Shown: piece by piece, positions 54,664 through 64,000 of the stretch | Layout: each line of letters opens with the position of its first letter | Position numbering within the stretch: the stretch's first letter is position 1 | Origin: Homarus americanus | Lineage: Eukaryota > Arthropoda > Malacostraca > Decapoda > Nephropidae | Assembly (NCBI RefSeq): GCF_018991925.1 | Contig: NW_024755055.1 | Coordinates: 1,542,118 to 1,606,117, forward strand | Length of the DNA: 64,000 bases | Reading direction: 5' to 3' | Position numbers and translations under genes: made by a program | Notes under the pieces: generated by a model | The model's database searches: none | What the model saw: only the letters and a program-made list of their open reading frames with translations | Told to the model about the DNA's origin: nothing

Positions 54664-56112
54664 TTTACTTTTGCTTTTTACTTTTATCCTCTTCGCCACT
54701 GATTGGCTTGTTAGCCGCTTGGGCGATCGGTCACGTCTCTTTTCATTTATATTCTTCACCAAAAGATCGGCTCGCTCGCCGCCCGGGCGATCGGTCACAT
54801 CTCTGTCACGCACTGTTGGCAAATACTGGGCATGCACCGGCTCCTGAATGTACCTGAACCCGCTCCAGTGTTGGTCAAGTCTTCTCTTGAAAGAGCTCAC
54901 ACTCGGTGCCGTCACAACACTCTCTGGTAGATTGTTCCAAGAGTTTACAACCCTCACTCCGAAAATGTTTGCCCTCACGGTTTTCTGGACTTGCGGCTTC
55001 TTCAATCTTGAGCTGTGACCCCTTGTGGGACGAGCGTCCGCCAGCTCCAAGTAAGGACACTCTACTGAGTATTGCCCCCTGAGATGCTTATACACCTCAA
55101 CTAAGACCCCCCTTGCCCGTCTGTAGTATAAGCTAGGCAAGTTCAGGCGCTCCAATCTCTCAGCGTAGCTGAGGTGCCGAAGTGCAGGCACCAGTCTGGT
55201 GGCCCTCCTTTGAACATTTTCAACCAACTGACAGTCCCTAGCATATCTCGGGGACCAGATGGGGTGACAGTACCCAGATGGGGAAGCACTTCACTCCTGA
55301 AGATCGTTCGAGGGACGGACCATCTAGATATCTGAACGACCTTCTTATAAGACCCAATAATTTATTTGCCTGATTTACCTTCTTCTCACAATGGCCCGAG
55401 AACTTCAGCTCATTGTCAACATACACACCTAGGTCCTTCTCACACACAGTCTCAACTAGTGCATTTTCTTCATCCCGTTGGGACATATGATACGCCTCCT
55501 TACCGTTGGTACGCCCCAGGTGCATCCTCTTACACTTCGTGACATTGAATCTCAGCAGCCATTTCTTCGACCATTCCTGGAGCCCACAGAGGTCCTTCTA
55601 CAGCTCTTCACAGTCCGCTTGGTTCTTAATTTCCCGAAATAACTTGCCATCATCGGCAAACATTTGTATGGAGGAGTGTACAACGTCATGCATGTCATTT
55701 ATGAAACAAACAAACAACAGTGGGCCCAATACACTGCCCTGTGGTACCCCACTTGTGACAGGTAGATGACGTTCATTATACGTGTCTTACACACTGCTTG
55801 CCGGTCATGTAGAAAGTCTTCTATCACGCTAGGACATTTCCCCGAATTCCGTACCCTTCCTGTTTGATTTTCAGCCTTTCGTGGGGTACACTGTCGAAAG
55901 CCTTGGCAAAATCTAGGTAAATATTGTCGATATTACCACCCCGTTCCAGAATATGGGTCCAAATATCCAATACCTTGAGCAATTGTGTTAAGCCCCGGCA
56001 TAAAACCGTGTTGGCAATCTTTTACAAGGTTGTTTCGTGGTAGATGTTCCATCGCGGCAACTCTGATAATACTCTCAAGTACTTTACATATTATACTGGT
56101 CAGGCTCACCGG
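54664..56112 (-). pseudogene. LINE family A RT fragment (minus, inner unit), with scrambled segment
   Basis: Same truncation point (CCGGTGAGCC at 56112). Broken in several places, including a replaced stretch at about 55755-55800 in the same part of RT as the scrambled segment of unit 2, and a deletion near 55991. Confidence 0.85.
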
Positions 56113-56500
56113 TGATATGGTGCCTGCTGGGGATGTGAGTCTTATCATCATCGCCGGGATTCGAGCCTTTGGTCTCTTATGATTGGCGACCGGTGTTAAT
56201 CTAAGATCGATGAAACGTGTTGATTGATATATATAAGAATGCATGATGCATGAGTAAATGTAAAAAGTATGTCACTGGTAACAGTTAGACACGTGTAAAA
56301 CTGTAAATAACTGTACAGTATTATATGAGATTTTTCTTGAGAGTTGATCTAAATTTTGGCGCCATTCACAATATTTACAATGACAAATGTGGCCCAGTGC
56401 TTACAAAAGGTTGGGGACCACTGCTATTCTAACATCCTAGTCTCTGTCCAAACTCCTAGCCTCTATCCCAACCCCCCAGTCTCTCGTTAATGTATTTCCC
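56113..56500 (-). repeat. Linker, altered foldback and hAT-end-like segment (minus)
   Basis: Here the foldback has lost one arm: only a variant GGCTCGAATCCCGGCG B-box side remains (about 56145-56220). The hAT-end-like and ACATTAACG segments are normal. Confidence 0.75.
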
Positions 56501-56867
56501 CCATCCAATTACTTAATAACATGCTACTCTTCCGAGCAATGGTATAGCGCAGGAATATACATTTATCTTTGAACAATTTTATATTTTATTATAAAGAGGT
56601 CTGTTTCATAATATGCGTTTATTTATATCTGTAATCTTATGGTTCCTCCCATCCAATCACTTAATAACTGCGTCAGTTCCCAACAGATGGCGGACCAATG
56701 CACTATTTCGTCCTAAATACTCCTCAGCAATGGTGTAGTGCATTAAACTGTATTATATCATGATATTGGCTAGAATACATATTTATATATCTTTAGATGT
56801 TTATATTTTGTTATAAAGAGGTCTGTTTCATAATATGCGTTTATTTATATCTGTAAGCTTATGGTGT
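56501..56867 (-). repeat. 222-bp satellite, about 1.6 copies (minus)
   Basis: One short broken monomer (56520-56650) and one full monomer. Confidence 0.9.
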
Positions 56868-57125
56868 CCTTCTTTAAATCTCCTGGGTTATTTAAAGTGT
56901 TAACCTGACAGATTATTACCTAACTCAGCCTAGTTTATTTAGAATTGTATTTTTTTTTTTTTTTTTATTCAAAACTAACTTTTCTACCATACACATTTTC
57001 CTAACAAGAGCTCATAATAGTCATGACTAAAATACTGTATTAGTTTGGTTTTAACTTACAAATGATACTCAACTCTTAATTCCTGTTAGAGTATAGAATT
57101 TAAATTAATGGATCCAACCTAACTC
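56868..57125 (-). repeat. Second copy of the minus-arm ~255-bp segment
   Basis: Nearly identical to 54408-54663. Confidence 0.85.
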
Positions 57126-58580
57126 TTTACTTTTGCTTTTTACTTTTATCCTCTTCGCCACTGATCGGCTTGTTAGGCGCTTGGGCGATCGGTCACGTCT
57201 CTTTTCATTTATATTCTTTACCAAAAGATCAACTCGCTAGCCGCCCGGGCGATCGGTCACGTCTCTGTCACGCACTGTTGGCAAATACTGGGCATGCACC
57301 GGCTCCTGAATGTACCTGAACCCGCTCCAGTGTTGGTCAAGCCTTCTCTTGAAAGAGGTCACACTCGGTGCCGTCACAACACTCTCTGGTAGATTGTTCC
57401 AAGAGTTTACAACCCTCACTCCGAAAAAGTTTGCCCTCATGGTTTTCTGGACTTGCGGCTTCTTCAATCTTGAGCTGTGGGACGAGCGTCCGCCAGCTTC
57501 AAGTAAGGACACTCAACTGAGTAGTGCCCCCTGAGATGCCTATACACCTCAACTAGGTCCCCCCTTACCCGTCTGTAGTATAAGCGAGGCAAGTTCAGGC
57601 GCTCCAATGTCTCAGGGTAACTGAGGTGCCGAAGTGCAGGCACCAGTCTGGTGGCCCTCCTTTGAACATTTTCAACCAACTGACAGTCCCTAGCATATCT
57701 CGGGGACCAGATGGGGTGACAGTACTCCAGATGGGGAAGCACTTCACTCCTGAAGATCATTCCGAGGGACGGACCGTCTAGATATCTGAACGACCTTCTT
57801 ATAAGACCCAATAATTTATTTGCCTGATTTTCCTTCTTCTCACAATGGCCCGAGAACTTCAGCTCATTGTCAACATACACACCTAGGTCCTTCTCACACA
57901 CAGTCTCAACTAGTGCATTTTCTTCATCCCGTTGGGACATATGATACGCCTCCTTATCGTTGGTACGCCCCAGGTGCATCCTCTTACACTTCGTGACATT
58001 GAATCTCAGCAGCCATTTCTTCGACCTTTGCTGGAGCCCACAGAGGTCCTTCTGCAGCTCTTCACAGTCCGCTTGGTTCTTAATTTCCCGAAATAACTTG
58101 CCATCATCGGCAAACATTTGTATGGAGGAGTGTACAACGTCAGGCATGTCATTTATGAAACAAACAAATAACAGCGAGCCCAACACACTGCCCTGTGGTA
58201 CCCCACTTGTTACAGGTACAGATGACGATTTCGTACCATTAATCACCACACACTGCTTGCGGTCATGTAGAAAGTCTTCTATCCACGCTAGGACATTTCC
58301 CCTAATTCCGTACCCTTCCTGTTTGATTTTCAGCCTTTCGTGGGGTACACTGTCGAAAGCCTTGGCAAAATCTAGGTAAATATTGTCGATATTACCACCC
58401 CGTTCCAGAATATGGGTCCAAATATCCAATACCTTGAGCAATTGTGTTAAGCAAGAGCGCCCCTGCATAAAACCGTGTTGGCAATCTTTTACAAGGTTGT
58501 TTCGTGGTAGATGTTCCATCGCGGCATCTCTGATAATACTCTCAAGTACTTTACATATTATGCTGGTCAGGCTCACCGGT
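57126..58580 (-). pseudogene. LINE family A RT fragment (minus, middle unit)
   Basis: A frame of 370 codons runs from the truncation point (58576) to 57464 through RT blocks and FADDGKLF. A short deletion (about 57480) then shifts the frame; the C-terminal part continues at 57512-57237. Confidence 0.85.
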
Positions 58581-58636
58581 GATATGGTGCCACCTTACAC
58601 AAGGCTGTAGGGGAGTGCCCAATAATAAAAAAAAAA

Positions 58637-58732
58637 CCTCACCCCGCCAGGATTCGAACCCACGATCTTATGATTGTGACCGGGGAACGTTACAATCATA
58701 AGATCGTGGGTTTGAATCCTGGCAGGGTGAGG
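58637..58732. repeat. B-box foldback hairpin (minus arm, middle)
   Basis: As elsewhere, with one arm carrying GGTTTGAATCC (one substitution in the B-box). Confidence 0.85.
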
Positions 58733-59020
58733 TGTTGATTATATATACAGTATATATAAGAATGCATGATCCATGAGTAAATGTAAAAAGTATGTCACTG
58801 GTAACAGTTAGACACGTGTAAAACTGCAAATAACTGTACAGTATTATATGAGATTTTTCTTGAAAGTTGATCTAAATTTTGGCGCCATTCACAATATTTA
58901 CAATGACAAATGTGGCCCAGTGCTTACAAAAGGTTGGGGACCACTGCTATTCTAACATCCTAGTCTGTCCAAACTCCTAGCCTCTATCCCAACCCCCAGT
59001 CTCTCGTTAATGTATTTCCC

Positions 59021-59458
59021 CCATCCAATTACTTAATAACTGCGTCAGTTCCCAACAGATGGCGGACCAATGCACTATTTCGTCCTAAATACTCTTCAGC
59101 AATGGTATAGCGCATTAAGCTGTATTATATCATGATATTGGCAGGAATACATATTTATATATCTTTAGATGTTTATATTTTATTATAAAGAGGTCTGTTT
59201 CATAATATGCGTTTATTTATATCTGTAATCTTATGGTTCCCTCCATCCATCACTTAATAACTGCGTCAGTTCCCAACAGATGGCGGACCAATGCACTATT
59301 TCGTCCTAAATACTCCTCAGCAATTGTGTAGTGCATTAAACTGTATTATATCAAGATATTGGCTAGAATACATATTTATATATCTTTAGACGTTTATATT
59401 TTATTATAAAGAGGTCTGTTTCATAATATGCGTTTATTTATATCTGTAATCTTACGGT
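59021..59458 (-). repeat. 222-bp satellite, two copies (minus)
   Basis: Two monomers in minus orientation, then the third ~255-bp segment (59459-59719). Confidence 0.93.
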
Positions 59459-59719
59459 GTCCTTCTTTAAATCTCCTGGGTTATTTAAAGTGTTAACCTG
59501 ACTAATTATTACCTAACTCAGCCCAGTTTATTTAGAATTGTATTTTTTTTATTATTTTTATTCAAAACTAACTTTTCTACCATACACATTTTCCTAACAA
59601 GAGCTCATAATAGTCATGACTAAAATACTGTATTAGTTAGGTTTTAACTTACAAATGATACTCAACTCTTAATTCCTGTTAGAGTATAGATTTTAAATTA
59701 ATGGATCCAACCTAACTCT
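59459..59719 (-). repeat. Third copy of the minus-arm ~255-bp segment
   Basis: Same as 54408-54663 except in the poly-T run, here interrupted by ATTA. Confidence 0.85.
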
Positions 59720-62450
59720 TTACTTTTGCTTTTTACTTTTATCCTCTTCGCCACTGATCGGCTTGTTAGTCGCCCGGGCGATCGGTCACGTCTCTGTCAC
59801 GCACTGTTGGCAAATACTGGGCATGCACCGGCTCCTGAATGTACCTGAACCCGCTCCAGTGTTGGTCAAGCCTTCTCTTGAAAGAGCTCACATTCGGTGC
59901 CGTCACAACACTCTCTGGTAGATTGTTCCAAGAGTTTACAACCCTCACTCCGAAAAAGTTTGCCCTCACGGTTTTCTGGACTTGCGGCTTCTTCAATCTT
60001 GAGCTGTGACCCCTTGTGGGACGAGCGTCCGCCAGCTCCAAGTAAGGACACTCAACTGAGTAGTGCCCCCTGAGATGCTTATACACCTCAACTAAGGTCC
60101 CCCCTTGCCCGTCTGTAGTATAAGCTAGGCATGTTCAGGCGCTCCAATGTCTCAGCGGTAGCTGAGGTGCCGAAGTGCAGGCACCAGTCTGGTGGCCCTC
60201 CTTTGAACATTTTCAACCAACTGACAGTCCCTAGCATATCTCGGGGACCAGATGGGGTGACAGTACTCCAGATGGGGAAGCACTTCACTCCTGAAGATCG
60301 TTCCGAGGGACGGACCGTCTAGATATCTGAACGACCTTCTTATAAGACCCAATAATTTATTTGCCTGATTTACCTTCTTCTCACAATGGCCCGAGAACTT
60401 CAGCTCATTGTCAACATACACACCTAGGTCCTTCTCACACACAGTCTCAACTAGTGCATTTTCTTCATCCCGTTGGGACATATGATACGCCTCCTTACCG
60501 TTGGTACGCCCCAGGTGCATCCTCTTACACTTCGTGACATTGAATCTCAGCAGCCATTTCTTCGACCATTCCTGGAGCCCACAGAGGTCCTTCTGCAGCT
60601 CTTCAAAGTCCGCTTGGTTCTTAATTTCCCGAAATAACTTGCCATCATCGGCAAACATTTGTATGGAGGAGTGTACAACGTCAGGCATGTCATTTATGAA
60701 ACAAACAAACAACAGCGGGCCCAGTACACTGCCCTGTGGTACCCCACTTGTTACAGGTACAGATGACGATTTCGTGCCATTAATCACCACACACTGCTTG
60801 CGGTCATGTAGAAAGTCTTCTATCCACGCTAGGACATTTCCCCGAATTCCGTACCCTTCCAGTTTGATTTTCACCCTTTCGTGGGGTACACTGTAGAAAG
60901 CCTTGGCAAAATCTAGGTAAATATTGTCGATATTACCACCCCGTTCCAGAATATGGGTCCAAATATCCAATACCTTGAGCAATTGTGTTAAGCAGGAGCG
61001 CCCTGGCATAAAAGCGTGTTGGCAATCTTTTACAAGGTTGTTTCGTAGTAGATGTTCCATCGCGGCATCTCTGATAATACTCTCAAGTACTTTACATATT
61101 ATGCTGGTCAGGCTCACCGGTCTATAGTTGTTCGTGGAGTGACTATCGCCCTTCTTGAAGATAGGACTCACATAAGCCACTTTCCATTCACTGCGGACCA
61201 TTTGTTCATCCAGGCATTTACAAAACAGGATCTTCAGGGGCTCTGCAAGCTCGTTGCACAGCTCTCTTAGCACTCTAGGATGCACCATGTCAGGTCCGGG
61301 ACTCCTATGGACCTTTAGCCTGGAAACTTTATTTCTAATACCCTCTTCTGTGAACACAATGTGGGTCAGTACTGTGTCGAACCGTCTGTCCTCAAACGCA
61401 GGAAGGTTAGTTGCATCCTCTCTTGTGAACACTGAGGAAAAGAAGCTGTTCAATGCCTCAGCTTTATCCTGGTCAGAATCTGCGTAACTACCATCTTCAA
61501 GCCTCGGGTCTGATACTCCTACTCGCGTTTTCAATTTCGACTTTGCATAGCGGTAAAACGCCTTTGGGTTTGACTTGACCTCGCGTGCAACCAGCCTCTG
61601 GAACTCCTTTTCAGCCCTCCTACACTCTATCTTTGCTTGGTTTCTGGCTCTTGCATACATCCTCCTGTCTTGCTCATCGTTTGACCCAACCCACGTCTTG
61701 AATTTCTGGGTTTTCTTCTTAATTATGTCGACCGCCGCATGGTTCATGTGTAGTGATCCCCTCGTATTCTTAGAAGCACTGGGTTTGGTCTTGGGTATAT
61801 ATTTATCGATCAAATGGGTCATTTTACTAGTTATGGTATTCAGCGTAGTGTCTGCGTTCTTGTACCTTAATAAGTCAGGCCAGTTGATACCCCTCATCTC
61901 TTCTCTCATCCCATTGTAATTTCCCTTGTAATATTTGCACCTTGGCCTGGCCTTATCTTGAACTAGGTAACAGTTAAATCTGAATGACAACACTGTATGG
62001 TGACTGGTGCCAACTGGGGCAAGGTGTTCCAGTTTGGCCACCATACCCTCCTCGTTTGTTATGATGAGGTCAAGTGGCTTGGGTGTTTGCTCCCCTCTGT
62101 AATGTGTCGGGTCTCTCACATGCTGGAACAGAAAATTATCTCTCAGAGTTTCTACAAAAAGAGTAGCAGGGTTGTTCAAGTCATTCGGGGTGGACTCGTT
62201 TCTCCAGTCGATGTCGCCATAGTTAAAGTCCCCCATGATAAGGAGGTGGCTAGGGTTGAGCATCGCCGCATTGTTTATTAAGGTTCTTAAGTTCCTTTGA
62301 TTTAGTGGGCCACAGTTTGGGGTTCTGTAGATACACAAGACGATAAGTAAGTCCCCTCCCTTTAATTTAATTTTACACCACTTGGACTCTTCAAAAACAT
62401 CCTCTCCCTGTACCCTCGCCTGGCTGGCTCTAAGGTCTTGCCTAGCGTAG
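59720..62450 (-). mobile_element. LINE family A, longest copy of the minus arm (5'-truncated in EN)
   Basis: An open frame from about 62450 to 60152 covers most of EN (GDFNYGDIDW, DLIITNEEG), the EN-RT linker that is deleted in the 28.9-33.4 kb copy, and RT with FADDGKLF. One extra base near 60157 shifts the frame; the C-terminal part continues at 60086-59766. In the 3' UTR the two hairpin repeats are fused into one. Upstream sequence from 62451 (GGAGACCATT…) is not LINE. Confidence 0.9.
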
Positions 62451-63235
62451 AATGGTCTCCCTGGCCAGGCGTGGCCGTATTTATACAATTTACGAGGATC
62501 AGGATTTGGGGTGAGCGCAGCGAGAGGACCAATCACAGCGGCTTAAGCGTAAGGTGTGAAACGCTCTGACCCTGAACCAGAGGTTGAAGGTAGAGACTAG
62601 GTCGGCGATCGTACCCCTGCGACCTCTGCACAGACCTGGTCTCTCGGCGTAGCTGGCTGTACGGTAATTGGCTGGTAGGCGCGCGCCGGAGCTCAGTTGG
62701 GAGTTGTAGGGGAGAGGAGCCACTACAGTATAGTCATACGTCTTCACTTGAGGTTAAAATTTGTTAGGCTACTGTATTTTGCGTCACATCAAGCAGTTAG
62801 ATATATTTTTTTATATTTCCAACATTAAAAAAATAAAACCATAAACCCCTGAAAGTCCAAATATATGTCGTATCAACTATTGCAAGTGTAATACAATAAA
62901 ACAATTTACCACAGGGACCATTTAAAAATCACGGTTGAGGGTACAGTGTTGTTGGTTGACGATGAAGGAAACATTAACGTCTTGAGCACCTACAGTACAC
63001 CGCCAGATAGAGGCAAGAGGTCACGATCTTAATCCTTGCGGCCAATCGATAGGTTTCCCTGTACAAACACCCGGTCCAATTATTAATGTAAATAATTCTT
63101 GTTTGATCGCTATTTCGTTTTATCTGTTTATCGTGACGTGTACTTGTGTTGGAGTTATAATCTATCGGTTAAAACGATTTATTATTTATTGTCAATTATG
63201 AAAAATTTAGTGTTTATATTACTGTTCATTCTTCT
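62451..63235. other. Flank of the macro-repeat, no gene recognised
   Basis: Moderately GC-rich to 62700, then AT-rich. No supported exon. Confidence 0.5.
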
Positions 63236-63540
63236 TCTTCTTTAATTTGAGGTTGAAATAGAGACAAAATGAAAGAAGGGAAAGAGATAGATAAAAAGAG
63301 AAAGAGAGACGGAAGAGAGATATAAAAAAGAGAGACGGATGAGATAAACAAAAATAGACGGGGATTAAAAAAAATAGACGGGTAGATAGATTAAAAGAGA
63401 GACAGATGAGAGAAAAAGAGAGACGGATGAGATAGACAAATATCGAAGGAGGAGATAAATAAGAAAGAGAAAGAGAGAGCAGAAAGGACCATGGAGAGAG
63501 AGATGAAGACGGATTTGATTTGCTTATGGAGGGAAGTGGA
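63236..63540. repeat. Purine-rich GAGA/GACGGA simple-sequence region
   Basis: A-and-G-dominated plus strand with recurring AGAGACGGATGAGA and AAATAGACGG units. The Leu/Ser-rich frame on the minus strand is a composition effect. Confidence 0.85.
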
Positions 63541-63567
63541 AGTATTAGATAACCCTTTAAGTGGGTA

Positions 63568-64000
63568 GTCTTCCTCACCCGGTGTAACAGATGGTGGTTG
63601 TCTTCCTCACCTGGTGTAACAGATGGTGGCTGTCTTCCTCACCCGGTGTAACAGATGGTGGTTGTCTTCCTCACCCGGTGTAACAGATGGTGGTTGTCTT
63701 CCTCACCCGGTGTAACAGATGGTGGTTGCCTTCCTCACCCGGTGTAACAGATGGTGGTTGTCTTCCTCACCCGGTGTAACAGATGGTGGTTGCCTTCCTC
63801 ACCCGGTGTAACAGATGGTGGTTGTCTTCCTCACCCGGTGTAACAGATGGTGGTTGTCTTCCTCACCCGGTGTAACAGATGGTGGTTGTCTTCCTCACCC
63901 GGTGTAACAGATGGTGGTTGCCTTCCTCACCCGGTGTAACAGATGGTGGTTGTCTTCCTCACCCGGTGTAACAGATGGTGGTTGCCTTCCTCACCCGGTG
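63568..64000 (+). repeat. 32-bp minisatellite, about 13 copies, runs off the window
   Basis: Unit GTCTTCCTCACCCGGTGTAA plus CAGATGGTGGTT, 32 bp, nearly perfect. The main variation is TTGTC versus TTGCC at the unit joint, alternating irregularly. The array is cut by the window end. Confidence 0.97.

Noticed and set aside
63568..64000. CRISPR array
   Set aside because: Direct 32-bp repeats abut each other with no spacers, in a eukaryotic genome; it is a minisatellite.

Overview
This is eukaryotic DNA, most likely from an arthropod and probably a decapod crustacean. The reasons are split genes with GT-AG introns, very abundant microsatellites and minisatellites, degenerate GGTTA/TTAGG-type repeats, tRNA-derived SINEs, and many 5'-truncated non-LTR retrotransposons. 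The species cannot be fixed from the sequence.

Layout. 1-3.4 kb: the 3' part of a plus-strand gene for a long coiled-coil protein (four exons seen; its 5' end lies outside the window). 3.4-10.2 kb: no confident gene, but two DNA-transposon-like elements and a Pro-rich open frame. 10.2-15.8 kb: a complete ten-exon NPL4 (NPLOC4) gene on the minus strand. All splice phases close to a 628-residue protein with UBL, zf-NPL4, MPN and C-terminal NZF domains; one intron is GC-AG. 16-22.7 kb: intergenic, with a hAT element that has perfect 8-bp target duplications and a nested LINE fragment, and a (TA)n foldback. 22.7-35.8 kb: a nine-exon plus-strand galactose-3-O-sulfotransferase-like gene (about 419 codons, type II membrane protein). 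Its introns hold two LINE families, several minisatellites and a 400-bp purine tract. Its second exon, which carries the PAPS-binding loop, is frame-disrupted as assembled. 35.8-39.6 kb: no gene seen.

39.6-62.5 kb is the most unusual part. It is a macro-repeat whose 2.5-3.0 kb unit contains (a) a LINE 3' fragment always cut at the same point in the RT domain, (b) one to five copies of a 222-bp satellite, (c) a hAT-end-like segment, and (d) an almost perfect foldback hairpin with a tRNA B-box in each arm. Four units lie on the plus strand (39.8-51.1 kb) and three on the minus strand (53.3-62.5 kb), facing each other across a 2-kb centre that holds a SINE head, (TA)n and a 19-bp GGTTAGGATA-type minisatellite. 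A 100-N gap at 39.7 kb marks another change of orientation. The window ends in a 32-bp minisatellite (63.57-64.0 kb).

How the genes relate: the three cellular genes (coiled-coil protein, NPL4 cofactor of p97/VCP, carbohydrate sulfotransferase) have no evident shared pathway. Most of the window is mobile-element and satellite DNA around and inside them. Parts of 48.2-52.7 kb look like poor consensus sequence and should be read with caution.
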